From: Prosthecobacter algae
Lineage (GTDB): Bacteria > Verrucomicrobiota > Verrucomicrobiia > Verrucomicrobiales > Verrucomicrobiaceae
NCBI RefSeq assembly: GCF_039542385.1
Contig: NZ_BAABIA010000004.1
Coordinates: 248,001-312,000, forward strand
Reading direction: 5' to 3'
DNA length: 64,000 nucleotides
The first letter of the stretch is position 1, and every line of letters begins with the position of its first letter. The notes under the pieces were generated by a model. It was not told the origin of the DNA. It did not search any database and saw nothing but the letters and a program-made list of their open reading frames with translations. The position numbers and the translations under genes were made by a program. Shown here piece after piece: positions 24,377 to 33,937 of this stretch.

Positions 24377-25645
24377 ATGGCAGCACTTCTCGCCAGCTTC
24401 GACTTTGCCTTCCTCATCACTTCGGTGGTGAAGATCGTTTTCCTGACCTTTTTGGTCATCTTGCCCATGGTCGCTTACTCCGTGTATGCGGAGAGGCGAT
24501 TTTCGGCCATCATCCAGGACCGTGTCGGCCCGAACCGAACCGGGATTCCCCTGACTTTGTTTGGTTTCAAGAAAGACATCCAGATCTTCGGCATCGGCGG
24601 TCTGGTGCAGCCCATGGCAGATGGCCTGAAGTTCCTTCTGAAGGAAGATTTTACTCCCAAGTCGGTCAATACCTTCTATTACTGGCTCGCCCCGGCGCTG
24701 ACGATGGTCCCTGCGCTGATGACCTGCGCCGTGCTTCCCTTTGGCAGCGAACTGGACCTTTCCTTCCTCAATCCCCTGATTGAAAAGCTGGGTGGCACAG
24801 GATTCACCGCCCCGGTGAAATCCGTGATTGCCGACCTCAATGTCGGTCCTCTGTTCACCTTCGCCATCGCTTCACTGGGCGTTTACGGCATCGTTTTGGC
24901 TGGTTGGTCGTCCAATTCGAAGTATCCTTTCCTCGGTGGGGTGCGCGCCTCGGCGCAGATGATCTCCTATGAGCTGTCTCTGGGCCTCTCCATCATTCCG
25001 GTGCTGATGGTTTTCGGTGAGCTGAACCTTTCTAAGATGTCCGCTTTCCAGGATGCCAACGGCTGGCTGCTGCTGCCTTTCTGGGGCGAAGGGCTGACGC
25101 TCGAGCGCTGGGTGCTGCTGGTGCCGATGGTGATTTCTTTCTGCATCTTTACGGTGGCGATGTTCGCCGAGACCAACCGTCTACCTTTTGACCTTGCCGA
25201 GTGTGAAACGGAACTCGTGGCCGGTTACCACACTGAATACAGCTCCATGAAGTTCGCCCTGTTCTTCCTGGGTGAATATGCGGCCATGATCATTGGTTCG
25301 GGTTTGGCGGTGACGCTTTTCCTGGGCGGATGGAGCATTCCTTTCTGGCCTTTCTTTGAATACATCGGGCAGAAGATCGGGATGGACACGGTTTTTGGCT
25401 GGTTTGGCAGCAGCTTCCAGCTTCATTACGCCGCTGGTTCCACCCCCATCTGGCTGGGCCTTCTGCACATCGCCACCTTCTTCCTGAAGGTCATCGTCTT
25501 CATCCTTTTCTTCATCCTCATTCGCTGGTCGCTACCGCGTTTCCGTTTTGACCAGCTCATGAAGTTGGGCTGGCTGTTCATGTTCGAACTGGCCCTGGCC
25601 AATGTCATCCTGACTGCCGTGATCATGGCTTGCTTTGTGAAGTAA
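24377..25645 (+). CDS. nuoH: NADH-quinone oxidoreductase subunit H (NuoH)
   Basis: NuoH is the complex I membrane subunit that joins the peripheral arm and forms much of the quinone cavity. The 422-residue product has about eight transmembrane helices, and MVAYSVYAERRFSAIIQDRVGPNRTG carries the strongly conserved AERR-x(7)-RxGPNRxG region near residues 38-55. A second conserved loop, AETNRLPFDLAECETELVAGYHTEYS, lies at about 272-297. It is longer than E. coli NuoH (about 325) owing to an insert between the first two helices and to an extended centre. It is the first gene of a seven-gene operon and directly follows a Rex-type box. Confidence 0.97.
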   Translation: MAALLASFDFAFLITSVVKIVFLTFLVILPMVAYSVYAERRFSAIIQDRVGPNRTGIPLTLFGFKKDIQIFGIGGLVQPMADGLKFLLKEDFTPKSVNTFYYWLAPALTMVPALMTCAVLPFGSELDLSFLNPLIEKLGGTGFTAPVKSVIADLNVGPLFTFAIASLGVYGIVLAGWSSNSKYPFLGGVRASAQMISYELSLGLSIIPVLMVFGELNLSKMSAFQDANGWLLLPFWGEGLTLERWVLLVPMVISFCIFTVAMFAETNRLPFDLAECETELVAGYHTEYSSMKFALFFLGEYAAMIIGSGLAVTLFLGGWSIPFWPFFEYIGQKIGMDTVFGWFGSSFQLHYAAGSTPIWLGLLHIATFFLKVIVFILFFILIRWSLPRFRFDQLMKLGWLFMFELALANVILTAVIMACFVK

Positions 25646-25657
25646 TTCTCCCCTCCG

Positions 25658-26203
25658 ATGGCAACAATTATCGTCCAACGCCCCAAGCTCTCCTGGCATG
25701 AGAGGTGGTTCATTTCCACGCTCGTTAAGGGTCTGAAAATCACGCTGGGACACGCCCTCAAAACCTTCCGCGAAATCGTCGGCGGCAAGGAGAAGGTGAC
25801 CATGGAATATCCCGAGCAGAAGTGGGATGCCAGCCTGCCTTCTTACTACCGTGGTGCGCCTGCCCTGGTGACTGATGAGCAGGATCGCGAGCGTTGTGTG
25901 AGCTGTCAGCTCTGCGAGTTCATCTGCCCGCCCAAGGCCATCCGCATCACGCCAGGGGAAATTCCGAGCGATGATCCGTGGGCAAAGGTGGAGAAGCGCC
26001 CGAAGGAATTCGATATTGACATGACCCGCTGCATCTATTGCGGCATGTGCGAAGAAGTCTGCCCCGAGCAGGCCATCTACCTCCGCAAAGATTACGCCAT
26101 CACGGGCGAGTCACGCGCTGAGTTGGTGCACGATAAAAAGAAGCTCTATGAGATCGGCGGCAAGCGCATCGGGCTGGTCAACAAGTGGAATGAACTGAAG
26201 TAG
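25658..26203 (+). CDS. nuoI: NADH-quinone oxidoreductase subunit I (NuoI), 2x[4Fe-4S]
   Basis: NuoI carries clusters N6a and N6b, which pass electrons to N2 and quinone. The 181-residue protein shows two complete ferredoxin motifs: Cys80, Cys83, Cys86, Cys90 (CVSCQLCEFICP) and Cys125, Cys128, Cys131, Cys135 (CIYCGMCEEVCP). The amphipathic N-terminus (WFISTLVKGLKITLGHALK) anchors it at the membrane. It lies 12 bases after nuoH and 4 before nuoJ. Confidence 0.97.
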   Translation: MATIIVQRPKLSWHERWFISTLVKGLKITLGHALKTFREIVGGKEKVTMEYPEQKWDASLPSYYRGAPALVTDEQDRERCVSCQLCEFICPPKAIRITPGEIPSDDPWAKVEKRPKEFDIDMTRCIYCGMCEEVCPEQAIYLRKDYAITGESRAELVHDKKKLYEIGGKRIGLVNKWNELK

Positions 26204-26207
26204 AGCC

Positions 26208-26783
26208 ATGCCGTCCATTTTCTTCTATCTCTTCAGCGCCATGACCTTGGGCTTCGGCCTATTGGTGGTGACTGCGCGGAATCCGGTCACCAGCGCCCTG
26301 TCTTTGGCTGCCAGCTTTGTCGGCCTGGCCGCCCTTTTCCTGGGGCTGGACGCCTACTTCATCGGCACGATCCAGATCCTGGTTTATGCAGGTGCCGTGA
26401 TGGTGCTGTTCCTTTTCATCATCATGCTTTTGGACATCAAGGCTGAGGAAGGCAAGAAGCCGAATCTGCCTGCGGTCATCGGCGGCATCACACTGGCGGT
26501 GATTTTGGCCCTTCAGATCACCACGGTCTGCAGTAGCTTTAACAACGGAGCAGTCAAAATTAAGGATGCACCTCTGGCCCTTCAGCAGGCGGGTGAAACG
26601 GCTAAGCTGCCGACTATTGCCAACGATCTCAAGGCTGGTGTGCTTCCGGATACGAAGCTCATGGGTCTGACGCTTTTCCAGAAATACGGCTTTCACCTCC
26701 AGGTGGTCGGACTGCTGCTCCTCGTGGGCACAGTCGGCGTGGTGGTGCTGAGCAAGCGTGAGAAAGGAGTCAAGGACGCCTGA
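26208..26783 (+). CDS. nuoJ: NADH-quinone oxidoreductase subunit J (NuoJ)
   Basis: The 191-residue membrane protein has five hydrophobic segments. The segment GTIQILVYAGAVMVLFLFIIMLLD is the diagnostic third helix of NuoJ/ND6, where the pi-bulge forms. A soluble insert of about 50 residues precedes the last helix. Its stop codon overlaps the nuoK start by one base (TGATG). Confidence 0.96.
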   Translation: MPSIFFYLFSAMTLGFGLLVVTARNPVTSALSLAASFVGLAALFLGLDAYFIGTIQILVYAGAVMVLFLFIIMLLDIKAEEGKKPNLPAVIGGITLAVILALQITTVCSSFNNGAVKIKDAPLALQQAGETAKLPTIANDLKAGVLPDTKLMGLTLFQKYGFHLQVVGLLLLVGTVGVVVLSKREKGVKDA

Positions 26784-27100
26784 TGGTCACACTCAATCAT
26801 TACCTTATCGTCAGCGGCATGCTATTCGCCCTCGGTCTTGCCGGGGTCATCGCACGGCGCAATATCATCATCATCTACATGTGCCTGGAGATGATGCTGA
26901 GCGCTGCCAACTTGACGCTCGTGGCCTTTTCCCGCTTTCGGGTGACGGATGGCCTACCTGATTACGCCGCCCAGTCGCTGGTATTCTTCACCATTACGGT
27001 GGCCGCTGCCGAAGTGGCCGTCGGTCTTGCCATCATCGTTGCTCTCTACCGTGCGAAGCAGAGCGTCGAAACTGAATCCGTCACCAAGCTGCAAGGCTAA
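26783..27100 (+). CDS. nuoK: NADH-quinone oxidoreductase subunit K (NuoK)
   Basis: The 105-residue protein has three transmembrane helices. The conserved glutamates of the proton path are visible in NIIIIYMCLEMMLSAANL and in TVAAAEVAVGLAII. Length and gene order agree with NuoK. It overlaps nuoJ by one base, and nuoL starts 24 bases downstream. Confidence 0.97.
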   Translation: MVTLNHYLIVSGMLFALGLAGVIARRNIIIIYMCLEMMLSAANLTLVAFSRFRVTDGLPDYAAQSLVFFTITVAAAEVAVGLAIIVALYRAKQSVETESVTKLQG

Positions 27101-27124
27101 GCGCAACCGAGAATCTCCCGCTCC

Positions 27125-29023
27125 ATGCCCGCCCAGGACGCCGCCCCCACACTCCCTTCATTGCTGCTGCTGCTGCCGTTTTTTACGGCACTGACCATCT
27201 TGCTTGGACACAAACTGCTGAAAAACGTCAGCGTGTTCCTTTCCGTGGCCTCCGCCACGATCTGCTTTGTGATCAGCGTGCTGCTGCTGCATTCCCAGGA
27301 TTCCAATCCAGTCCTGCTGCCGTTCATCAGCGTTGGCAATTTCAAGATCGCGATTGATGCCCTGATTGATCAGCAAAGCCGTGGCATGATGCTCATCGTC
27401 ACCTCCATCGGTCTGCTGGTGCATGTTTTCTCCCTGGGCTACATGAAGGAAGATGCGGGCAAGGTTCGCTTCTTCGGGGCGCTGTCCTTGTTCATGTTTT
27501 CGATGACGGGCATCGTGCTCGCCGGAAACTTGGTGATGATGTTCATCTTCTGGGAACTGGTCGGTCTCAGTTCCTACCTGCTGATTGGCCATTGGTTTGA
27601 GAAAGCCTCTGCGGCGGATGCCTCCAAGAAAGCCTTCCTCACCAATCGTATCGGCGACTTTGGCTTCATGATCGGCATTCTGATGTTGTTCGCGGCCAAT
27701 CATGGCAATGTGGATTTTGTGGGTGCAGATGGTCTCCGCGAGAGTTTCGCCAGTGGCACGCTGCATCACCTCGCCGCCTCCCAGCCTGCGTTCATGATGG
27801 CGGCCGCTCTCTGCCTGTTCATGGGTGCTGTAGGCAAGTCTGCCCAGGTGCCTCTGCATGTCTGGCTGCCGGATGCCATGGAAGGCCCGACTCCGGTTTC
27901 GGCCCTCATTCACGCGGCTACGATGGTGGCCGCCGGCGTGTTTATGCTAGTGCGTTGCGCCTTTGTGATCGAGGCGTCTCCTGATGCCGCCCAGGTCATC
28001 GCCTGGATCGGTGGCATCACTGCTATTTTTGCCGCACTGATGGCCACTCAGCAGAATGACATCAAGCGCGTGCTCGCTTACTCCACCCTGTCCCAGCTTG
28101 GTTACATGGTTATGGCTGTCGGTCTTCTTGCCATGCAGGTGGGCGGGCATCATCACGAGGCAGGCCCTGGCCACCCGGCGATGTTCCACCTTTACACGCA
28201 TGCTTTCTTCAAGGCCATGTTGTTCCTGGGTTCGGGCGCCATCATCTATGCCTGCCACCATGAGCAGGACATGTGGAAGATGGGCGGCCTGATGAAGCAC
28301 ATGCCGGTCACCTTTGTGACTTTCGCCATCGGCACAGCCTCGCTCATGGGGATCCCTTATATCACCAGCGGTTTCTGGAGCAAAGAAGCCATTCTCGGCG
28401 TCGCTTTTGAAGTGGAAGGAGGTCGACCTCTGTTTTGGATCGGTGTTGTTACCGCCATGCTGACGGCCTTCTACATGACCCGTCTATTTGTTGTGGCCTT
28501 CTTTGGCAAACCTCGTACAGACTCTGCACACCATGCCGTCGAGGCCCCGATCATCATGGTCTTGCCTCTGATCATTCTCGCTTTGCTCACCCTTGGTTCA
28601 GTGCCACTTGCCGGGGTCTTTGAAGCCATGAAGCCTACCCATGCCGAAGATCATCCGACCGTGGTCATTGCTTCCATTGTGGCTCTTGCCATCGGATTGT
28701 TCGGTGGTTTGTTCCTTTACAAGGGCAAGGACAAAGACCCGCTGAACATCAAGCTGTTCGCCAACAAGTTTTATGTGGACGAGGTCTATGCGGTCATCGT
28801 CAAAGTGTTTCAGGATGCGGTGGCGTGGATCGTGGCGGGGCTTGAGCGTCTGATTGTGGACGGCATCATGGCTCGCCTGCCAGCTTACCTCGCCGCGCGT
28901 GTCGGTTCTGCCGCGCGGATTCTTCAGGGTGGTCACTTGCAGGGTTATACCTTCCTGCTGGGTCTCGGCGTCCTGCTTGTTGTTTATGTCGTCGTGTTTG
29001 TCCTGCCCTCTGTGGGCCATTGA
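27125..29023 (+). CDS. nuoL: NADH-quinone oxidoreductase subunit L (NuoL)
   Basis: NuoL is the distal antiporter-like proton pump of complex I, with a long lateral helix. The 632-residue product shows VMMFIFWELVGLSSYLLIG with the conserved Glu, then KSAQVPLHVWLPDAMEGPTPVSALIH and KRVLAYSTLSQLGYM. These are the hallmarks of the Mrp-like antiporter fold. The C-terminal part (about 520-632) holds the lateral helix and a final transmembrane anchor. Length is normal for NuoL. Confidence 0.97.
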   Translation: MPAQDAAPTLPSLLLLLPFFTALTILLGHKLLKNVSVFLSVASATICFVISVLLLHSQDSNPVLLPFISVGNFKIAIDALIDQQSRGMMLIVTSIGLLVHVFSLGYMKEDAGKVRFFGALSLFMFSMTGIVLAGNLVMMFIFWELVGLSSYLLIGHWFEKASAADASKKAFLTNRIGDFGFMIGILMLFAANHGNVDFVGADGLRESFASGTLHHLAASQPAFMMAAALCLFMGAVGKSAQVPLHVWLPDAMEGPTPVSALIHAATMVAAGVFMLVRCAFVIEASPDAAQVIAWIGGITAIFAALMATQQNDIKRVLAYSTLSQLGYMVMAVGLLAMQVGGHHHEAGPGHPAMFHLYTHAFFKAMLFLGSGAIIYACHHEQDMWKMGGLMKHMPVTFVTFAIGTASLMGIPYITSGFWSKEAILGVAFEVEGGRPLFWIGVVTAMLTAFYMTRLFVVAFFGKPRTDSAHHAVEAPIIMVLPLIILALLTLGSVPLAGVFEAMKPTHAEDHPTVVIASIVALAIGLFGGLFLYKGKDKDPLNIKLFANKFYVDEVYAVIVKVFQDAVAWIVAGLERLIVDGIMARLPAYLAARVGSAARILQGGHLQGYTFLLGLGVLLVVYVVVFVLPSVGH

Positions 29024-29035
29024 TGGAGGAATGGA

Positions 29036-30532
29036 ATGAGCGTTCTCGAAATCGTCATCCTGCTACCAATTGTCGCCGCCCTAGCCATCTGGCTCGGGGC
29101 ACCGGCCCGTGCCACCTCGGTGGGCTCGGCCATCCTTAACCTGCTCATTGTCCTGGGACTCCTTTTCCAGTTCAAGTCGGCCTCGGCGGGAGGTGCGGGC
29201 ATGGCCTTCGAAAGCGCCCGTGTGGTTTTGGACAATCCGGCCATCTCCTTCGGAGTGGGCGCGGACGGTGTTTCTCTGATTCTTGCCTTGCTGACCGTGC
29301 TCGTCACGTTTGCGGCTGTCTGGCAGATTGCTTCGGACAAGCCCGCCATTTATCACATTGCCTCTCTGCTCATTGCAGGAGGTGGTCTGGGGGCTTTCCT
29401 TTCCACGGATGTCTTTTTTATCTACGCCTTTCATGAACTGGCGCTGATCCCGACCTTCCTCATGATTGGCCTTTATGGCCATGGTGAAGACTCCCATCGC
29501 AAAGCGGTGGCCTGGAAGACAACGATCTATCTTGGAGCTGGCAGCCTTGTCCTTCTGGCTGGCCTTGCCTGGCTGGTGCTGGAATACAGCGGCGGTCAGA
29601 AACTGACGTTCGATCTGAATGCGCTTCGTGCTCAGGCGGCCTCGACGCCCTTGCCTGTGGAAAAGCAGGGTCTCATCTTCTTCGTGCTGCTTCTGGGTTT
29701 TGGCACGCTGGTCAGCCTTTTCCCTCTGCATAGCTGGGCGGCACCCGCCTATGCCACTGCTCCAACACCTGTTGCCATGCTGCATGCGGGTGTGCTCAAA
29801 AAGTTTGGCCTGTATGGTCTGATCCGCATTGCACTGCCGCTGTTGCCGCAAGGTGCGCAGGTGGAGTGGGTGCAGCAGGCGTTGCTTTTCATGCTGCTGG
29901 GTAACATTCTGGTCATTGGTTTTGTCACCATCGCCCAGCGTTCCTTGGACCAGGTGCTGGGCAATTCTTCGGTGATGCACATGGGTTACATCTTCCTCGG
30001 CATCGCTGCGGGGACGGAGATCGCCCTGCAAGGTGCCGTGCTGCTCATGTTTGCTCACGGCATCTCGATTGCTCTGCTGTTTGCTCTCGCAGGCCGTATG
30101 CGGAATCAATTGGGCACGCTGGAGCTTTCCAAGCTGGGCGGGCTTGCTTCCCACGCACCGGTCTTCACGCTGTTGTTTGCCTTTGGGGCCTTTGCTTCTT
30201 TGGGGCTTCCGGGTCTGGCGAACTTCGCCGGTGAAGTGATGGTGTTCCTGGGTGCTTACGGCAGCAATGGTGGCCATGCTATTGGGCCCATGCAGTGGAC
30301 GGTCATCCTGGCTCTGTGGGGCGTGGTGATGTCGGCCGTTTACATGTTGCGTGCCTTCCGCGATATTTTCCAAGGTTCTGCCAATGCGGGCCTGTTCATG
30401 AATGACCCGGCCTTCAGCCAGCGCATTCCTTTGATTCTGCTCGCCGCAGCCCTGTTGATTGTCGGTTGCTGCCCCTGGCTTCTGCTGGACCTGCTGAAGT
30501 CGCTGTCTGCGGCCAAGGTGGCTGTGATGTAG
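29036..30532 (+). CDS. nuoM: NADH-quinone oxidoreductase subunit M (NuoM)
   Basis: The 498-residue antiporter-like subunit carries FIYAFHELALIPTFLMIG with the key Glu and HSWAAPAYATAPTPVAMLHAG (in place of the common HTWLPDAH version), followed by SLDQVLGNSSVMHMGYIFLG. It has about 14 transmembrane helices. A purine-rich TGGAGGAATGG precedes the ATG, one of the few clear ribosome-binding sites in this operon. The replacement of the canonical W-L-P-D-A-H loop by W-A-A-P-A-Y is a departure worth noting. Confidence 0.96.
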   Translation: MSVLEIVILLPIVAALAIWLGAPARATSVGSAILNLLIVLGLLFQFKSASAGGAGMAFESARVVLDNPAISFGVGADGVSLILALLTVLVTFAAVWQIASDKPAIYHIASLLIAGGGLGAFLSTDVFFIYAFHELALIPTFLMIGLYGHGEDSHRKAVAWKTTIYLGAGSLVLLAGLAWLVLEYSGGQKLTFDLNALRAQAASTPLPVEKQGLIFFVLLLGFGTLVSLFPLHSWAAPAYATAPTPVAMLHAGVLKKFGLYGLIRIALPLLPQGAQVEWVQQALLFMLLGNILVIGFVTIAQRSLDQVLGNSSVMHMGYIFLGIAAGTEIALQGAVLLMFAHGISIALLFALAGRMRNQLGTLELSKLGGLASHAPVFTLLFAFGAFASLGLPGLANFAGEVMVFLGAYGSNGGHAIGPMQWTVILALWGVVMSAVYMLRAFRDIFQGSANAGLFMNDPAFSQRIPLILLAAALLIVGCCPWLLLDLLKSLSAAKVAVM

Positions 30533-30553
30533 AAACTGATTTTTTTCCGATCC

Positions 30554-32023
30554 ATGTCTGTTTTCTCCGTCGAAATCTTCCTGGTTGTTTTTGGTCTGGC
30601 GCTGCTGTGCCTTGAGGCCCTTGTCCCCACGCTTACTCGTCGCACGCTGGCGGGCATCAGCATTGGCGGCGTGGCCTTGGCCTTTGTGCTGTTTCTGTTT
30701 GCTTCGAAATCTGGGGCAGATCTGCCCGCCTTTGTGCAGCCTTATCATCAGCTCGATACGCTGGCGGTCTTTTATAAAGGCTTTGCGCTGGTCATCACCT
30801 TGCTGGTGCTTTGGCTGACGGTGGAAAGCTCGGCCTACCTCACGAAGTTCACCCCTGGTGGCAACTTCAGTGAACTCTTCAGCCTGCCCATCCTGGTGTG
30901 TGTCGGCATGATGTGGATGGCTTCGGCCAAGGACCTGATCACGGTCTTTGTGTCGCTGGAACTGGTGACGGTGTCTTTCTACGTGCTGGTGGCCTTTGCC
31001 CGCAAAAGCAATCTGGCGCTGGAGGCCGGTGTGAAGTACCTCATTCTGGGGGCACTCAGCACGGGTGTTCTCGTTTATGGCATTGCCTGGGTGTATGGTG
31101 CCACGGGAGCTCTGAGTTTCGAGGGTATCGGGACGGCACTGGCTCTGCCTGAAACTTCCCGGACTGCCGCTCTTCTGGGGGCAGCCTTTCTGCTTTCCGG
31201 TCTGGGGTTCAAGGTCGCTGCCGCGCCCTTCCAGATGTGGGTGCCCGATGTTTATCAGGGAGCTCCGATTCCGGTGACGGTCTTTCTTTCGGTCGGCTCA
31301 AAAGCCGCTGGTTTTGTGGTGCTGACTCGCACGGTGGAATCATTTATGGCGACAGGCTCGGTGATTGCCGCTGAGGTTCAGGGCTTGCTCATTGTGGGTG
31401 GTGCGCTGACGATTCTCCTGGGCAGCCTGCCTGCCATGTTCCAGACGAGCATCAAGCGCCTTCTGGCCTATTCCAGCATCAGCCATGCAGGCTATCTGCT
31501 CCTGGCACTGGGTGCAGGTTCGGCCCGGTTTGATCTCAGCTCCGGCGGGGTGGTGGCCTTTTATCTGGCAACGTACCTGCCGATGACGGTTCTGAGTTTC
31601 CTGGTGCTGGCCATTCTCCGTGCCAATGGCGGCGGTGAAGATATCCAGGATTTCCGGGGATTGGCCCGCCGCAGTCCGGTGCTGGCTTTGGCGATGACCT
31701 TGTCTCTGGCATCCCTTGCAGGTCTTCCTCTCACGGCCGGTTTCATGGGCAAGCTTTTCGTGTTCTTCGGCCTTGTGGATCAGGCCGCCTGGGGTGCTTT
31801 GGCCTGCGCGGTGATCGGTGCTGCTGTGGGTTTCTATTATTACTTCCGTGCCATCCTGGTCATGTATGCCACGGATGCGCAGACAGCCGAGCCTTTGAAG
31901 GTTGCAACGGGAACGAAAGCCGGTGCCATTGTTTTGGCGGTGGTGATCGTCGTGATCGGTGTCTATCCGAAGCCTTTGCAGCAGTTGCTGGCCCCCGTTC
32001 CTGTCACGGTGGTTGCTCATTGA
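30554..32023 (+). CDS. nuoN: NADH-quinone oxidoreductase subunit N (NuoN)
   Basis: The 489-residue antiporter-like subunit includes [20 protein letters not shown] with the conserved Glu, [20 protein letters not shown] and [20 protein letters not shown], all diagnostic of NuoN/ND2. It is the last gene of the nuoH-N operon. A short frame for the next gene overlaps its end, but that gene's real start (with signal peptide) lies 69 bases downstream, so no true overlap exists. Confidence 0.97.
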   Translation: MSVFSVEIFLVVFGLALLCLEALVPTLTRRTLAGISIGGVALAFVLFLFASKSGADLPAFVQPYHQLDTLAVFYKGFALVITLLVLWLTVESSAYLTKFTPGGNFSELFSLPILVCVGMMWMASAKDLITVFVSLELVTVSFYVLVAFARKSNLALEAGVKYLILGALSTGVLVYGIAWVYGATGALSFEGIGTALALPETSRTAALLGAAFLLSGLGFKVAAAPFQMWVPDVYQGAPIPVTVFLSVGSKAAGFVVLTRTVESFMATGSVIAAEVQGLLIVGGALTILLGSLPAMFQTSIKRLLAYSSISHAGYLLLALGAGSARFDLSSGGVVAFYLATYLPMTVLSFLVLAILRANGGGEDIQDFRGLARRSPVLALAMTLSLASLAGLPLTAGFMGKLFVFFGLVDQAAWGALACAVIGAAVGFYYYFRAILVMYATDAQTAEPLKVATGTKAGAIVLAVVIVVIGVYPKPLQQLLAPVPVTVVAH

Positions 32024-32091
32024 GTTTTTGGTGGAAATCCGGGTTTGCAGTTGCAACAAGCGGCTTTGAGGGACGTTTGTTGAGGCTCTCT

Positions 32092-32958
32092 ATGAAGCTC
32101 TTTGCTGCCTGTCTGTTTCTCGCCCTCAGTTTCAATCTCCATGCTGCGCCGCAGGACGACCAATACGTTCTGGGGCCTGACTCTCAGGTGCAGGCTGGGG
32201 TGCCGCAGGGCAAGGTGACCCAGATGCCCGCCTGGACAGACTCGAAGATCTTTCCAGGAACAACCCGCGACTGGTGGGTGTATGTGCCTGCCCAGTATTC
32301 CAAGGACAAGCCTGCCGCGGTGATGGTCTTTTGTGACGGAGGCGGATTTGTGAAGCCCGACGGCCAGTTCCGTGCACCGGTGGTTTTTGACAACCTCATC
32401 GCCAAAGGGGAGATGCCTGTGACGATTGGCATTTTCATTCAGCCCGGCACCTTTCCAAACAAAGACCCGAAGGTGAAGGCCCGGAGCAACCGCAGCTTTG
32501 AGTATGATTCCCTGGGGGATCTTTACGCCCGTTTCTTGCTGGAGGAGATCCTTCCCGCCGTGGCCAAGGACTACAGCCTGACCACGAATCCTGATGAGCG
32601 CGCGATCTGCGGCAACAGCAGCGGCGGCATCTGTGCCTTCACGGTGGCCTGGGAAAAGCCGGACGCCTTTCGCAAGGTGGTGAGCCACATCGGCTCCTTC
32701 ACGAACATCCGCGGTGGACATGTTTACCCGGCCCTCATCCGCAAGACGGACAAGAAGCCCCTCAAGGTGTTTCTCCAGGACGGCAAGAACGATCTGGACA
32801 ACCAGTTTGGCAACTGGCCCTTGGCCAATCAGGATATGGCGGCGGCGCTGAAATTTGCCGGTTATGACTACCAGTTTGTTCTGGGGGAAGGCACCCACAA
32901 TGGCAAGCACGGCGCGGCCATGCTGCCAGACACGCTTCGCTGGCTGTGGAAGAAGTAA
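32092..32958 (+). CDS. Exported esterase D / enterochelin-esterase-like hydrolase
   Basis: From the ATG at 32092 the 288-residue protein starts with a signal peptide ([18 protein letters not shown]). The alpha/beta hydrolase core shows the nucleophile elbow GNSSGG at 174-179 (Ser176 likely), a probable acid at Asp230 or Asp234 in [10 protein letters not shown], and His269 in [26 protein letters not shown] near residue 54 is typical of the esterase D/Fes group. It probably cleaves acyl or feruloyl esters from glycans in the periplasm (inference). An SMP-30-like gene follows 39 bases later, and a single gene at 45226-46959 encodes both activities as one chain. Confidence 0.85.
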   Translation: MKLFAACLFLALSFNLHAAPQDDQYVLGPDSQVQAGVPQGKVTQMPAWTDSKIFPGTTRDWWVYVPAQYSKDKPAAVMVFCDGGGFVKPDGQFRAPVVFDNLIAKGEMPVTIGIFIQPGTFPNKDPKVKARSNRSFEYDSLGDLYARFLLEEILPAVAKDYSLTTNPDERAICGNSSGGICAFTVAWEKPDAFRKVVSHIGSFTNIRGGHVYPALIRKTDKKPLKVFLQDGKNDLDNQFGNWPLANQDMAAALKFAGYDYQFVLGEGTHNGKHGAAMLPDTLRWLWKK

Positions 32959-32997
32959 GCCTCCAGTTCTTTGTACACACTTTTTGTTATCCTTTGC

Positions 32998-33876
32998 ATG
33001 AAATATCTCGCCTTTCTTTCTCTGGCCTTTTTGCCCCTGCTGTCCTCCGCCCAGGACACTTCCTTGCATGAATACCTCAGCGATGACCAGCCCTGGAAAG
33101 AGGCGGTCTCCGGCTACAACTTCACCGATGGCCTCTGCACAGATGCGGCTGGCAATCTCTTCTTCACGGATGTGAAGGCCGGGAAGGGGATCTACAAGCT
33201 GGATGCTGCGACGGGCAAGACGGACCTGTTTCTCGACAATCTGCCGGGTATCAGCGGTCTGCAGATCGGACCCGATGGCCGATTTTATGCCTGTCACAAC
33301 CGTGAACAGCGCATCATCGCCATCACCATGAAAGGCGAGGTGGAGGTCCTGCTGACGGGCGTGAAGTGCAATGACCTCGTCGTCAGCAAAAAGGGGAATC
33401 TTTATTTTACGGAGACCCCCACTCAGCGCATCCACCTGATCACGGCGGACAAGAAGCACGTGGTGGCGGATGAAGGGCATGTGGCGAAACCCAACGGCAT
33501 CACCATCTCTCCCGATGAAGCGACTCTGGTGGTCTCCGAACACGGCGGCAAGCATGTGTGGACGTGGCGCATCGAGGAAGATGGCACGCTAAGCGGCGGG
33601 GCTCCCTTCATGACCATGTGGCTGCCTGTGGGCAAAGAAACGGCGGCTGGTGATGGGGCCACCACGGAGTCTAAAGGACGCTACTTTGTGACGACTGATC
33701 TCGGCGTGCAGATCTTTGATCCGGCAGGACGGCTCGCCGGGATCATTGCCAAGCCGGTGATGGATGGCAAGATCGTCAGCGCTGAGTTTGCAGGCAAGGA
33801 TCACGACATTCTGTATGTGGCTGCCGGAGACAAGATCTTTGGCCGCAAGCTGAAGGTGAGCGGTTACTTCCGTTGA
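32998..33876 (+). CDS. Exported SMP-30/gluconolactonase/LRE-type beta-propeller
   Basis: The 292-residue product starts with a signal peptide (MKYLAFLSLAFLPLLSSAQ) from the ATG at 32998. Its six-bladed propeller repeats include FTDGLCTDAAGNLFFTDVKAG, GLQIGPDGRFYACHNREQRI, CNDLVVSKKGNLYFTETP and PNGITISPDEATLVVSEHG. The Glu, Asn and Asp residues that hold the divalent metal in SMP-30 lactonases have plausible counterparts in these motifs. The likely activity is lactone hydrolysis. It lies directly behind the esterase gene, with which it is fused elsewhere in this window. Confidence 0.85.
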   Translation: MKYLAFLSLAFLPLLSSAQDTSLHEYLSDDQPWKEAVSGYNFTDGLCTDAAGNLFFTDVKAGKGIYKLDAATGKTDLFLDNLPGISGLQIGPDGRFYACHNREQRIIAITMKGEVEVLLTGVKCNDLVVSKKGNLYFTETPTQRIHLITADKKHVVADEGHVAKPNGITISPDEATLVVSEHGGKHVWTWRIEEDGTLSGGAPFMTMWLPVGKETAAGDGATTESKGRYFVTTDLGVQIFDPAGRLAGIIAKPVMDGKIVSAEFAGKDHDILYVAAGDKIFGRKLKVSGYFR

Positions 33877-33937
33877 GGACGGGGGCAAGCCATTGAACTT
33901 GGCGAAGGATCTGCTGGTGGGATGGCGTATTGCTGAG

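Noticed and set aside
29081-30748. Open frame of 555 codons on the minus strand across nuoM/nuoN
   Set aside because: The translation is very rich in Gln, Lys, Arg and His without motifs, and it is fully covered by two certain complex I genes on the other strand.
32017-33555. Open frame of 512 codons on the minus strand
   Set aside because: It is antisense to the esterase and SMP-30-like genes, both of which have signal peptides and catalytic motifs.
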